DNA of 64,000 bases from the NCBI GenBank assembly GCA_041751425.1, contig JBGSXL010000002.1, positions 130,047 through 194,046 on the forward strand, written 5' to 3'. How positions within the stretch are numbered: position 1 is the first letter of the stretch; each line of letters begins with the position of its first letter. The notes beneath the pieces are model-generated. The model did not search any database, had not been told where the DNA came from, and saw nothing but the letters and a program-made list of their open reading frames with translations. Origin of the DNA: JAVVEG01 sp041751425 (GTDB taxonomy: Bacteria > Pseudomonadota > Gammaproteobacteria > Pseudomonadales > Pseudohongiellaceae). The position numbers and the translations under genes are program-made. Below are positions 16,621 to 25,778 of this stretch, one piece after another.

Positions 16621-18927
16621 TCAACCAGGCTCGCTGCTCAATTCCTTCGATTTGTCAGTGGCCGACTGTTTGCGTCCGGTCACGACAAGTTTCACCTCAT
16701 CGTTCTCGATGGAGACGGCAACATCACCGCCCTCGCTGAGTTCACCAAAGAGTATGGCCTCTGCTAATGATTTCTTCAGTTTGTCCTGAATCAGTCTTGC
16801 CATAGGGCGCGCACCCATCGATTCGTTATAGCCATGTTCAACGAACCAGTCTCTGGCCGAATCATCGATCTGCAAATTAACTTTCTTGCTATCCAACTGA
16901 ACCTGCAACTCAACAAGGAATTTATCGACAACAGTACGCACGGTTTGCGGTGTCAATGCACCGAACTGCACAATGGCATCCAGACGATTCCTGAACTCAG
17001 GGGTAAATGCCTTCTTGATAATTTCCATACCATCAGTGGTATGGTTCTGTTTTGTGAAACCAATGGATGCGCGTGCCATCTCCTGGGCACCCGCATTCGT
17101 GGTCATGATCAAAATGACATTTCTGAAATCTGCCTTGCGACCATTGTTGTCTGTCAAGGTGCCATGATCCATCACTTGCAGCAGCACGTTGAAAATATCC
17201 GGATGCGCTTTCTCGATTTCATCCAGCAACAGAACGCAGTGAGGATTCTTGGCAATGGCTTCTGTCATCAAGCCACCTTGATCGAAACCCACATAACCCG
17301 GTGGCGCACCAATCAAGCGCGATACAGTGTGGCGTTCCATATATTCCGACATATCGAAGCGCAATAATTCGATGCCCATAATTTTAGCGAGCTGTCGACT
17401 CACTTCAGTTTTACCTACACCAGTAGGTCCTGCAAACAAGTAGGAACCAATCGGCTTGGCAGGATCGCCCAGACCGGCACGCGAAAGCTTTATAGCTGAA
17501 CCTAAAGTTTCGATGGCCTTGTCCTGCCCGAACACAACCATCTTGAGATTACTTTCCAGACTGCGTAAAGCTTCCACATCGGAAGTGGTGACATGTTGTG
17601 CAGGAATGCGAGCTATAGCAGCAACCACCTTCTCCATATCCGTAGCCTGAATAAGTTTCTTGCGTTTACTCACTGGCTGCAGACGTTGATACGCACCCGC
17701 TTCGTCAATCACATCAATTGCCTTGTCCGGCATAAAGCGATCATTGATAAACCGACCAGCCAACTCGGATGCTGCGCGCAAAGCGCTGTCGCTATAGCGT
17801 AGCTCGTGATGCTCCTCAAAGCGTGATTTCAAACCTTTCAGAATCTTGTATGTAGTTTCGACGTCAGGTTCGTCGACGTCTATTTTTTGAAAGCGACGCG
17901 ACAGAGCGCGGTCTTTTTCGAAAATACCGCGATACTCCTGGTAAGTAGTTGAGCCGATGCAGCGCATGTCACCGCTGGTCAATATTGGCTTCAACAAATT
18001 GGAGGCATCCATCACACCGCCGGAGGCAGCGCCTGCGCCGATGATGGTATGGATCTCATCAATGAACAATATGGCGCCAGGACTCTTTTTCAACTCGGCC
18101 AGCAAGGTCTTAAAGCGTTTTTCAAAATCACCACGATATTTGGTGCCCGCCAGCAACGCGCCTAAATCCAGGGAGTAGATAACAGTCCCCTGCAAAATAT
18201 CAGGCACCTGCTCCTCTACAATCAGACGCGCCAGACCTTCAACGACTGCCGTTTTACCAACTCCGGATTCGCCCACCAGTAAAGGATTATTCTTGCGTCT
18301 GCGTGACAGTATCTGCACCAGACGCATCACTTCTTTTTCACGACCTATCAGAGGATCGATTTTTCCCTGTGTTGCCAATTGATTGAGATTACTGGCGAAA
18401 CTTTCCAGTGCACTTGCGGAACGCTCAACCTGTTCATCCTCAGTCTCCTGACCAGGTGTGCTACTCGAGTCGTGTTGTGCATCGTGACCGGGAACTTTGG
18501 AAATGCCGTGGCTGATGTAGTTGACGACATCTATGCGGGCTACGCTTTGTTGGCGCAATAAATAGACTGCCTGACTGTCCTGCTCGCTGAAGATAGCAAC
18601 CAGTACATTAGCGCCTGTCACTTCACGCTTGCCCGATGACTGGACATGGAAAACTGCTCGTTGCAGCACACGCTGAAAGCCGAGCGTGGGCTGTGTTTCT
18701 CTTTCCAGCTCTTCTTCCGGAATCAATGGTGTGGTGGCGTCAATAAACTCCAGCAATTCTTGCCGCAACCGGCTCAGGTCGGAACCGCAGGCCTTGAGGA
18801 CATCGGCTGCCAACTCATTGTCCAACAGTGCGAGCAACAGATGCTCAACCGTCATGTATTCGTGCCGCTTTTTACCCGCTGCGGCAAAGGCAATATTCAG
18901 GGTAATTTCCAGATCTTTACTCAACAT
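16621..18927 (-). CDS. clpA: ATP-dependent Clp protease ATP-binding subunit ClpA
   Basis: Hexameric AAA+ unfoldase that feeds ClpP. It is 768 residues from ATG 18927, preceded by AAAGG at good spacing; a longer frame begins at 18948 but homologues start at MLSKDLEITLN. Two Walker A sites are visible, GESGVGKTA in domain 1 and GPTGVGKTE in domain 2. An N-domain receives ClpS, and the C-terminal ClpP-binding loop lies in the second module. It sits 64 bp downstream of clpS. Confidence 0.96.
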   Translation of the reverse strand: MLSKDLEITLNIAFAAAGKKRHEYMTVEHLLLALLDNELAADVLKACGSDLSRLRQELLEFIDATTPLIPEEELERETQPTLGFQRVLQRAVFHVQSSGKREVTGANVLVAIFSEQDSQAVYLLRQQSVARIDVVNYISHGISKVPGHDAQHDSSSTPGQETEDEQVERSASALESFASNLNQLATQGKIDPLIGREKEVMRLVQILSRRRKNNPLLVGESGVGKTAVVEGLARLIVEEQVPDILQGTVIYSLDLGALLAGTKYRGDFEKRFKTLLAELKKSPGAILFIDEIHTIIGAGAASGGVMDASNLLKPILTSGDMRCIGSTTYQEYRGIFEKDRALSRRFQKIDVDEPDVETTYKILKGLKSRFEEHHELRYSDSALRAASELAGRFINDRFMPDKAIDVIDEAGAYQRLQPVSKRKKLIQATDMEKVVAAIARIPAQHVTTSDVEALRSLESNLKMVVFGQDKAIETLGSAIKLSRAGLGDPAKPIGSYLFAGPTGVGKTEVSRQLAKIMGIELLRFDMSEYMERHTVSRLIGAPPGYVGFDQGGLMTEAIAKNPHCVLLLDEIEKAHPDIFNVLLQVMDHGTLTDNNGRKADFRNVILIMTTNAGAQEMARASIGFTKQNHTTDGMEIIKKAFTPEFRNRLDAIVQFGALTPQTVRTVVDKFLVELQVQLDSKKVNLQIDDSARDWFVEHGYNESMGARPMARLIQDKLKKSLAEAILFGELSEGGDVAVSIENDEVKLVVTGRKQSATDKSKELSSEPG

Positions 18928-18991
18928 AGGTTTGCCTTTTCGCGCCAATCTCAGATTGGCTCCTGTAAAGTATTCAGCCTATAACGCGTTG

Positions 18992-19375
18992 TTAACGGTC
19001 CGCCTCCACATTGCACATCAAGGGCTGCTGGCATTCTCGTGAATAATCATTCACCTGCTGCGCCTTGGTTTCTGCGACATCCCTGCTGTATACACCACAT
19101 ACCGCCTTGCCCTCAGTATGCACCTTCAGCATAATTTGTGTTGCTTTTTCCAGATGCATACCAAAAAAAGATGTTAAAACCTCTACAACAAACTCCATGG
19201 GTGTGTAGTCATCATTTAGTAAAACCACTTTGAACATGGGGGGTTGAGCCAGTCTTGGCCTTGTATCAGCGGTTGCCAGCCCGGTTCCGTCCCCTTCGTC
19301 TCCTGGCCGTTGCGCCCTGATCCCAGTTCCTGCCTGTATGACAGTTTTTGCAAATATATCGAACTGCTGCCTCAT
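18992..19375 (-). CDS. clpS: ATP-dependent Clp protease adaptor ClpS
   Basis: N-recognin that delivers proteins with N-terminal Leu, Phe, Tyr or Trp to ClpA. The core PMFKVVLLNDDYTPMEFVVE is diagnostic (Asn-Asp-Asp hinge and binding pocket). It is 127 residues as written, about 20 longer than E. coli ClpS, due to a Gly/Arg/Thr-rich N-terminal tail of about 47 residues. There is no in-frame ATG nearer the core. It is the first gene of clpS-clpA. Confidence 0.95.
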   Translation of the reverse strand: MRQQFDIFAKTVIQAGTGIRAQRPGDEGDGTGLATADTRPRLAQPPMFKVVLLNDDYTPMEFVVEVLTSFFGMHLEKATQIMLKVHTEGKAVCGVYSRDVAETKAQQVNDYSRECQQPLMCNVEADR

Positions 19376-19760
19376 AACGTCTTGCGTTCCTCATTGGATA
19401 CAGTCGTGGGTCGGTTAAGCTAATTTGGCTTCCCGACCTGAGCCAAAATGGTTTGGCTTCATTAAATTCTGAAGGCTCCATAATACGCTTGAATAGGCGG
19501 TTGACGAATAAAAATCTGCATTTCTCTGATTGCATGGACAAGGAAGTTGATTTTTTGCCGGAACCTGTTGCAGAATGTTGCAAATTGACAAGGATTGAAA
19601 AGAAGAGACAGTTGACTTCTGCTAGTCAGCCAGTTCCATCAACAACAGCAAAGAGCAACAAAAAGAGCACAAAAAGAGCAGCAAAACGAAGACCAGCTAC
19701 ACGAACTAGTACACCTGAGTGTATAAAAATTACAATAAAACGTTCTATGGGAGTATTGCC
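19376..19760 (+). other. Leader region of the cold-shock gene with tandem repeats and a possible short basic ORF
   Basis: A 385-bp gap between the divergent clpS and csp genes. The distal part holds an exact tandem duplication of CAAAAAGAGCA (19659-19669, 19670-19680), preceded by a shorter copy, CAAAGAGCA (19649-19657). A long purine-rich leader is plausible for a cold-shock-type mRNA. An open frame (19453-19764 at its longest) ends in a Lys/Arg-rich tail (AKSNKKSTKRAAKRR) and overlaps the csp start as ATGA. It uses many AGA, AGG and ATA codons, so it may be non-coding. Confidence 0.4.
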
Positions 19761-19985
19761 ATGAGTTCTGGGCAAGTTAAATGGTTCAATAATGCGAAAG
19801 GCTTTGGTTTTATTCTTCCTGACAATGGCGGCGGCGATCTCTTCGCACACTACTCCGCTATTGGCATGGAAGGTTACAAAACCCTGAAGGCCGGTCAAAC
19901 GGTAACGTTTGAAACCATCGAAGGCCCCAAGGGGCTGCATGCAACAAACATCAGACCAGCTGAGCAGGTAAATGGTGCCAACTAG
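19761..19985 (+). CDS. cspD: Cold-shock domain protein (CspD-like)
   Basis: A 74-residue OB-fold protein with both nucleic-acid-binding motifs: KWFNNAKGFGFI (RNP1-like) and LFAHYSAI (RNP2-like). ATG 19761 follows GGGAG with 7 nt spacing. Position next to clpS-clpA is where cspD lies in E. coli and Pseudomonas. CspD inhibits replication in stationary phase; whether this member does so or is a general RNA chaperone cannot be decided from sequence. Confidence 0.93.
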   Translation: MSSGQVKWFNNAKGFGFILPDNGGGDLFAHYSAIGMEGYKTLKAGQTVTFETIEGPKGLHATNIRPAEQVNGAN

Positions 19986-20036
19986 GCACTGAATCAGACT
20001 TTCTCGGCAGTTCTGCTTGTTTGAGCCAATAACAAA

Positions 20037-20080
20037 CGGGGTAACCCTATTTCCTGGAAATTGGTTTACCCCGCTTTTCT
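20037..20080. terminator. Terminator between cspD and icd
   Basis: CGGGGTAACC pairs with GGTTTACCCCG (20063-20073) with one bulged base, and is followed on the plus strand by CTTTTCT. It lies between two convergent genes and may serve both, since the minus side also becomes T-rich (GTTTGTTA). Confidence 0.75.
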
Positions 20081-20123
20081 ATGCTGCATGCAAATCACCG
20101 AAATCTCCGGCGACAGTAGCAAT

Positions 20124-21377
20124 TTACATATGCGCGATTATTTCGTCGCCGAACTCAGAACACTTCTTCAAGGTAGCGCCCGTCATCAGTCGCTCAAAGT
20201 CATAAGTGACGGTTCGCGCTGAGATAGCCCCTTCCATACCTTTAAGTATCAGGTCAGCAGCTTCATTCCAGCCAAGATGACGCAGCATCATCTCTGCTGA
20301 AAGGATCAATGAACCCGGGTTCACCTTGTCCTGACCGGCATACTTGGGCGCAGTGCCGTGTGTAGCTTCGAACAGAGCCACTTCAGCACCAATGTTCGCA
20401 CCTGGGGCGATACCGATACCGCCAACCTGCGCGGCCAGTGCGTCAGAGAGATAGTCACCGTTCAGGTTCAAGGTCGCTATAACAGAGTACTCATCGGGAC
20501 GTAACAGGATCTGTTGCAGCATGGCGTCTGCAATGACATCCTTAACGACAATTTCCTTGCCCGTACGTGGGTTCTTGAATGAATGCCAGGGGCCGCCATC
20601 CAGAGGTTTGGCGCCGAACTCTGCAACTGCCAGCTCGTAACCCCAATCCTTGAAGGCACCTTCGGTGAACTTCATGATGTTGCCTTTGTGAACCAGGGTC
20701 AGTGAAGGCAAGTCCTGATCAACTGTGTATTTGAGTGCAGCACGAACCAGGCGCTGGGTACCCTCTTTGGAAACTGGCTTGATACCAATACCACAGTTTT
20801 CCGAGAAGCGAATCTTGGTAACGCCCATTTCGTTCTGCAGGAAATCGATGACTTTCTTCGCTTCAGCAGAGTCAGCCTTCCACTCGATACCAGCGTAGAT
20901 GTCTTCCGAGTTTTCACGGAATATGACCATATCGCACTTGCCCGGCTCTTTCACTGGTGAAGGCACGCCTTCAAACCATTTGACCGGACGCTGACAGGTA
21001 TACAGATCCAATTCCTGACGCAGAGCCACGTTCAGTGAGCGGAAACCACCGCCAACAGGCGTAGTCAGCGGGCCTTTGATACCAACAACAAACTCTTTCA
21101 GTGCAGTCAATGTTTCTGCGGGGAACCAATCGCCATCATAGGTGGCAGCCGCTTTCTCACCTGCGTAAATCTCCATCCATTTGATCGCTTTTTGCTTACC
21201 AAAGCACTTTTCTACAGCAGCATCCACAACCTTGATCATAACGGGTGTAATGTCTACGCCAATGCCGTCACCTTCGATGAAAGGTATGATCGGCTGGTCA
21301 GGTACGTTAAGCGATGCGTCGGCATTGATAGTAATTTTGTCACCATCTGTCGGAACCGATACATGTTGATATCCCAT
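20124..21377 (-). CDS. icd: Isocitrate dehydrogenase (NADP+), prokaryotic dimeric type
   Basis: TCA-cycle enzyme that converts isocitrate to 2-oxoglutarate. From ATG 21377 it is 417 residues, next to 416 for E. coli Icd; GGAG stands 8 nt upstream. A longer frame to 21431 is less likely. Key regions are PFIEGDGIGVDI, the substrate-binding FRENSEDIYAGIEW (phosphorylatable serine and arginines nearby) and the NADP-binding ATHGTAPKYAGQ. Phosphorylation control by AceK is possible, but aceK is not in the window. Confidence 0.96.
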   Translation of the reverse strand: MGYQHVSVPTDGDKITINADASLNVPDQPIIPFIEGDGIGVDITPVMIKVVDAAVEKCFGKQKAIKWMEIYAGEKAAATYDGDWFPAETLTALKEFVVGIKGPLTTPVGGGFRSLNVALRQELDLYTCQRPVKWFEGVPSPVKEPGKCDMVIFRENSEDIYAGIEWKADSAEAKKVIDFLQNEMGVTKIRFSENCGIGIKPVSKEGTQRLVRAALKYTVDQDLPSLTLVHKGNIMKFTEGAFKDWGYELAVAEFGAKPLDGGPWHSFKNPRTGKEIVVKDVIADAMLQQILLRPDEYSVIATLNLNGDYLSDALAAQVGGIGIAPGANIGAEVALFEATHGTAPKYAGQDKVNPGSLILSAEMMLRHLGWNEAADLILKGMEGAISARTVTYDFERLMTGATLKKCSEFGDEIIAHM

Positions 21378-21495
21378 TGCATACTCCACTGAATTGAAAT
21401 TTGAATTGATCGTGCCTAAAAACGGCGGCAAGTATAGCAGTTCAGCTGACTAAACTGGACTGCTTTCTCAAGTAATTTCGCATAAACTGCCGCAC

Positions 21496-22035
21496 ATGCC
21501 GAAACTTATCCTGCTCAATAAACCCTTCAATGTACTTTCCCAGTTCACCGATGACGGCGACCGGGTCACGCTTGCGCGCTACATCAAGGAACCCGGTTTC
21601 TATCCTGCCGGCAGGCTTGATCAGGACTCTGAGGGCTTGCTGATACTCACCGATTGCGGCAAGACGCAGCAACGCATCAGCGACCCACGATTTAAACTCA
21701 GCAAGGTTTACTGGGCACAGGTTGAGGGCGAAGTGAGCGAGGCAGCGCTTGCGTCTTTACGTGCAGGTGTGGTGTTGAAGGATGGACTCACACTGCCTGC
21801 CCTCGCCGAACGCATCCAGGAACCTGACATCTGGGAGCGTATACCACCCATCCGTGAGCGAAAGAATATACCTGTCAGTTGGATTGAACTGACTATTCAT
21901 GAAGGTAGAAACCGACAGGTGCGCAGAATGACAGCTGCCGCTGGCTTCCCCACCCTCCGATTGATTAGACGAAAAATCGGCGATTGGGATGTCTCTGGCA
22001 TTGCGCCTGGTGAGTTCGTGAAGATAAATATTTAG
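21496..22035 (+). CDS. rluE: 23S rRNA pseudouridine(2457) synthase RluE
   Basis: RsuA/RluE-family pseudouridine synthase, 179 residues, without the N-terminal S4 domain of RsuA. The catalytic aspartate is in AGRLDQDSEGLLILTDCG. Further family motifs are SKVYWAQVEGEV and IHEGRNRQVRRMTAAAGFPT. The gene lies next to icd, as in E. coli. It ends 3 bp from the convergent moaE. Confidence 0.93.
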   Translation: MPKLILLNKPFNVLSQFTDDGDRVTLARYIKEPGFYPAGRLDQDSEGLLILTDCGKTQQRISDPRFKLSKVYWAQVEGEVSEAALASLRAGVVLKDGLTLPALAERIQEPDIWERIPPIRERKNIPVSWIELTIHEGRNRQVRRMTAAAGFPTLRLIRRKIGDWDVSGIAPGEFVKINI

Positions 22036-22038
22036 CGT

Positions 22039-22542
22039 TCAATCCTTATCAGAGTTCCAGCGCGCGGCAGCCGCAGCATCTGAATCACGACTTTCTATCC
22101 ACTCCGAACCCTCGCTGGATTGCTGCCGCTTCCAGAATGGCGCCCGCGTTTTCAGGTAGTCCATGATGAATTCCGTAGCGGCGAATGCATCTGCTCTATG
22201 CGCACTGGCAGTTCCAACGAACACTATCTGATCCCCGGCATGCAGCTCGCCCACACGGTGAATCACCTTGCATGCCTGAATCCGCCAGCGGGTATCAGCT
22301 TCCTGAACGATGTCTTGCAGCGCTTTCTCAGTCATGCCAGGGTAATGCTCAAGGAAAAGATTTAGCACTTTGCTTGCAGGGCCAGCGTCTGTAACAGCAG
22401 GTTCGTAAAACTCGCGTACCAGGCCGCTAAAAACGGCTATCGCGCCAACATTATCTGCCATATTACGCAATAATGCATATTCCTGGCCGACATTGAAATC
22501 GTCTTCCTGCACAGATATCAACAGATGTTCCGATACAATCAC
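22039..22542 (-). CDS. moaE: Molybdopterin synthase catalytic subunit MoaE
   Basis: Converts cyclic pyranopterin monophosphate to molybdopterin using thiocarboxylated MoaD. The 167 residues include the regions AIAVFSGLVREF, YPGMTEKAL, HRVGELHAGDQIVFVGTASAHR and the active-site lysine region MDYLKTRAPFWKR. The C-terminal 20 residues are Ala/Ser-rich and variable. It is the last gene of moaC-moaD-moaE, 2 bp after moaD. Confidence 0.95.
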   Translation of the reverse strand: MIVSEHLLISVQEDDFNVGQEYALLRNMADNVGAIAVFSGLVREFYEPAVTDAGPASKVLNLFLEHYPGMTEKALQDIVQEADTRWRIQACKVIHRVGELHAGDQIVFVGTASAHRADAFAATEFIMDYLKTRAPFWKRQQSSEGSEWIESRDSDAAAAARWNSDKD

Positions 22543-22544
22543 GC

Positions 22545-22799
22545 TCAGCCACCTGTCATTGGAGGAAAGAAAGCCACTTCATCGCTATCCTGCAATGCCT
22601 GCTCACGCCCGACTATGGTCTGATTAACCGCCACAAGAACCTGATTCGTATTGCTCAGGATGGCCCACCTGGCATCTCTTTGCCGGGTAAGGTGCTCGAC
22701 CAACGCACTGACGTCATTCACTTTTTCCGGCAAAGACAGGGTTTCGGACGCACAGCCCAAAGCCTCACGAACACTGGCAAAATAATTGATAGTCAACAT
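22545..22799 (-). CDS. moaD: Molybdopterin synthase sulfur carrier subunit MoaD
   Basis: Ubiquitin-fold sulfur carrier of 84 residues ending in the required Gly-Gly (FFPPMTGG), where the thiocarboxylate forms. ATG 22799 is chosen (AAGG about 8 nt upstream); an in-frame TTG at 22832 gives a longer form. It pairs with MoaE in molybdopterin synthase. Confidence 0.94.
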   Translation of the reverse strand: MLTINYFASVREALGCASETLSLPEKVNDVSALVEHLTRQRDARWAILSNTNQVLVAVNQTIVGREQALQDSDEVAFFPPMTGG

Positions 22800-22835
22800 A
22801 CTGAAACCTTGTGCCCTAAAATCTGCAGGCAATAA

Positions 22836-23321
22836 TTACAAATCATGCTCTCTGCGATAATCACCTGATTTTCCACCCGTTTTTTCCTGCAAACGGATCG
22901 ACTCAATAACCATTTCCCTGTCCACAGCCTTGCACATATCATAAATGGTCAATGCGGCGACAGTTGCTGCCGTCAGTGCTTCCATCTCGACACCAGTACG
23001 GCCCTTGAGCTTGCAGTTCGTGTTAATAATCACCTTGCTGCTCGCCTCGTCAAGCTCAATGTCTACCTGCACAGAACTCAGCATCAGGGGATGACACAGC
23101 GGTATAAGATCCGCAGTTTTCTTGGCGGCCTGAATGCCCGCAATGCGCGCCACCGCGATAACGTCACCCTTCTTATGGCCGCCCTCGGCGATCAAACGCA
23201 GCGTTGTTGGCAGCATGGAAACAACCGCTCTGGCTTTGGCGACCCGACTGCTGATCTCCTTACTACCCACATCGACCATTTGCGCCTTACCCTGCGCATC
23301 CAGATGCGTTAATCCACTCAT
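22836..23321 (-). CDS. moaC: Cyclic pyranopterin monophosphate synthase MoaC
   Basis: Second step of molybdenum cofactor synthesis, acting after MoaA. The 161 residues contain family motifs GGHKKGDVIAVARIAGIQAAKKT, with LIPLCHPL, and a C-terminal MEALTAATVAALTIYDMCKA region with the catalytic lysine and aspartate neighbourhood. First gene of the moaCDE run. No moaA is present in the window. Confidence 0.95.
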   Translation of the reverse strand: MSGLTHLDAQGKAQMVDVGSKEISSRVAKARAVVSMLPTTLRLIAEGGHKKGDVIAVARIAGIQAAKKTADLIPLCHPLMLSSVQVDIELDEASSKVIINTNCKLKGRTGVEMEALTAATVAALTIYDMCKAVDREMVIESIRLQEKTGGKSGDYRREHDL

Positions 23322-23518
23322 TGTTCACCCTGCTGGTTTGCTGACGTTGGAAGCATTGCCGGACCCAAAACAACGCGTTGGTTTGCATTATCTATCTTCC
23401 TCCACAAGATGTGTAGCAACCGAATAGACTTATTCTGTGGCTCCCTAAGGCAATTGCCTGCGAAATACGGTAGCATTGCGCCTTCTTTTTCCTGGGCAAT
23501 CTGGCACGCAACCCGGCT

Positions 23519-23968
23519 ATGCAGTGGCATCCTCATACAACAGTGGCAACCGTCGTCGAGCGGGAAAACCGCTTTTTGATGGTCGAAGAGCTCATTAACG
23601 GCAGGCTTGTTTATAATCAACCAGCAGGTCATCTGGAGGCTAACGAAACACTCGCCCAAGCTGCCATCAGAGAAACACTGGAAGAAACCGCATGGCAGGT
23701 GAAGTTGATTTCGTTACTGGGCGTTTATCAATATACGTCTCCCAAGGACAATGTCTGTTATCTACGCACCTGTTTCATTGCAGATGCTGTTCAACACTTA
23801 CCGAACCAAACACTGGACACAGGGATAATTCGCGCCCTGTGGATGAGCAAAGCGGATATTGAGGCTAAACGCGACCAATTGCGCAGCCCCGTAGTTTTGA
23901 CTGTTATAGACGATTATCTGAATGGGCAGCGCTATCCCATGACTGCGCTCAAACTAATAGAATCCTGA
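23519..23968 (+). CDS. nudJ: NUDIX hydrolase, NudJ-like phosphatase
   Basis: A 149-residue NUDIX protein. The box runs from GHLEANETLAQAAIRETLEE into TAWQV and contains the metal-binding REx2EE. E. coli NudJ (YmfB) hydrolyses nucleoside tri- and diphosphates and thiamine pyrimidine pyrophosphate. Location directly before mnmA-hflD-purB is the E. coli order, supporting the NudJ call. No clear Shine-Dalgarno precedes the ATG. Confidence 0.9.
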   Translation: MQWHPHTTVATVVERENRFLMVEELINGRLVYNQPAGHLEANETLAQAAIRETLEETAWQVKLISLLGVYQYTSPKDNVCYLRTCFIADAVQHLPNQTLDTGIIRALWMSKADIEAKRDQLRSPVVLTVIDDYLNGQRYPMTALKLIES

Positions 23969-23999
23969 AACCCTTTTAACGCGTAACAGATTTTTTCAC

Positions 24000-25112
24000 A
24001 TGACATCCAAACAAAACAGCAAAGTCATTGTCGGCATGTCCGGGGGCGTCGACTCTTCGGTAGCAGCCTTGCTATTGCTGAAACAGGGATATCAGGTGGA
24101 AGGACTATTCATGAAGAACTGGGATGAAGATGACGATACGGAATACTGCACGGCAAAAGCGGATCTGGCAGATGCCGAATCAGTAAGCAGAAGTCTGGGT
24201 ATTAAACTGCATACCGCTAATTTTTCCGCTGAATATTGGGACAATGTTTTCGAGCACTTCATTGCCGAATACAAAGCCGGTCGCACACCGAATCCGGATA
24301 TACTCTGCAACCGTGAAATCAAATTCAGAGCATTTCTTGATTACGCCAAGGAACTGGGAGCTGACTTCATTGCGACTGGTCACTATGTACGCAAAGCTGT
24401 TATTCATGGACAAACCATGCTGTTGAAAGGCCTCGACGCCAACAAGGACCAAAGCTATTTCCTCAGCGCGGTAAGTGAGGAATGTCTGCAGCAAAGTCTG
24501 TTTCCCGTTGGAGACTTGGAAAAATCTCAGGTGCGAGACCTGGCGGCCAGGCATGGCTTTATTACGCATGATAAAAAGGACAGTACGGGGATCTGTTTTA
24601 TTGGTGAGCGCAAGTTCAAGGATTTCCTGCAACAGTATATCCCCGCGCAACCGGGCGACATCGAAACAGTAGCGGGCGCTGTCATCGGCCAGCACAGCGG
24701 CCTGATGTACCATACTTATGGGCAGCGCCAGGGCCTGGGAATTGGTGGCTTGCAGGAGCATGATCAGGCTCCGTGGTATGTGGTTGGCAAGGATCTGCAG
24801 CGTAACGTTCTCATCGTTGCGCAGGGCAACGACCATCCCGCCTTATTTTCGGCCGGCTTGCTGGCAACACAACTGGCCTGGATAAACAATGACGCTCCAC
24901 AACTGCCATTGCATTGCACTGCAAAGATTCGCTATCGGCAGGAAGATCAGCAGTGCGTTGTATCGATGCCAGTTGAGGATGGCGCTACATCCAGCGCAGT
25001 TCACGTCGACTTTGCACAACTACAACGCGCCGTGACGCCGGGGCAAACGATTGTGTTTTATCAGGATGATGTTTGTCTTGGAGGAGCTGTGATTGAACAA
25101 TACATCCATTGA
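24000..25112 (+). CDS. mnmA: tRNA-specific 2-thiouridylase MnmA
   Basis: Adds sulfur to wobble U34 of Lys, Glu and Gln tRNAs. The ATP PP-loop GMSGGVDSS lies at residues 12-20, the nucleophile is Cys103 in PDILCNREIKF, and the persulfide-bearing Cys199 is in DSTGICFIGER. At 370 residues it is full length. The sulfur donors, the Tus relay, are encoded at 2943-4422. It overlaps hflD by 20 nt. Confidence 0.97.
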   Translation: MTSKQNSKVIVGMSGGVDSSVAALLLLKQGYQVEGLFMKNWDEDDDTEYCTAKADLADAESVSRSLGIKLHTANFSAEYWDNVFEHFIAEYKAGRTPNPDILCNREIKFRAFLDYAKELGADFIATGHYVRKAVIHGQTMLLKGLDANKDQSYFLSAVSEECLQQSLFPVGDLEKSQVRDLAARHGFITHDKKDSTGICFIGERKFKDFLQQYIPAQPGDIETVAGAVIGQHSGLMYHTYGQRQGLGIGGLQEHDQAPWYVVGKDLQRNVLIVAQGNDHPALFSAGLLATQLAWINNDAPQLPLHCTAKIRYRQEDQQCVVSMPVEDGATSSAVHVDFAQLQRAVTPGQTIVFYQDDVCLGGAVIEQYIH

Positions 25113-25755
25113 GTTCAGTAATTGGGAATATAGAAATATTGCCTTGGCAGCAGTAGCTCAATGCGCTGTTCTGGTCAACGAGCTCGCTACCAAAGGCGAG
25201 GCAGACGACGATCAGATAAATGCCTGTGTAGCACCTTTACTGATACTGGATGCCGATTCGACACAAGAGATTTACCCCAGGGTTGCAGACTTGAATACCG
25301 GGCTGAACACATTACAGATTGCGATGGGTGACGATGGCAACAAACAGTTCCCGGAAGCCGTTCGTTATTTCCTTGGCATACAAATCCTGCAACAGAAATT
25401 GGCGAAACAACCGGTATTGCAATCTCGGATTCGTAGCGGACTTCAGGCTCTTCCGGCAAACTCTAACGAAAATAAGAAAATTGGCAATATTGATCAGACA
25501 CACTATGCAGAAATAGCGCGACTGTATCAAAATACCATCAGCACGTTGAGCTACCGTATACATGTCGCAGGTAATCCGGAACATCTTCGTAACACGCAGG
25601 TGGCAGACAAGATTCGCACACTGCTCCTCGCAGGTATCAGATCAGCTGTGCTTTGGCATCAGTTGGGTGGGCGGCGCTGGCATTTATTGATTTATCGTAA
25701 ACGCATCAGGGAAAGTATTGCGCACATACGTCGTACCCTGTTATCCGTAAATTGA
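25093..25755 (+). CDS. hflD: High frequency lysogenization protein HflD homologue
   Basis: Peripheral membrane protein of 220 residues, almost all helical. E. coli HflD binds phage lambda CII and promotes its degradation; its normal cell role is unclear. The start is TTG 25093, backed by GGAGG with 8 nt spacing, and lies within the mnmA coding end (20-nt overlap). The mnmA-hflD-purB order is conserved, which carries much of the identification. Confidence 0.9.
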   Translation: MNNTSIEFSNWEYRNIALAAVAQCAVLVNELATKGEADDDQINACVAPLLILDADSTQEIYPRVADLNTGLNTLQIAMGDDGNKQFPEAVRYFLGIQILQQKLAKQPVLQSRIRSGLQALPANSNENKKIGNIDQTHYAEIARLYQNTISTLSYRIHVAGNPEHLRNTQVADKIRTLLLAGIRSAVLWHQLGGRRWHLLIYRKRIRESIAHIRRTLLSVN

Positions 25756-25778
25756 AACCAGATAAAAAGGAATTCAAA

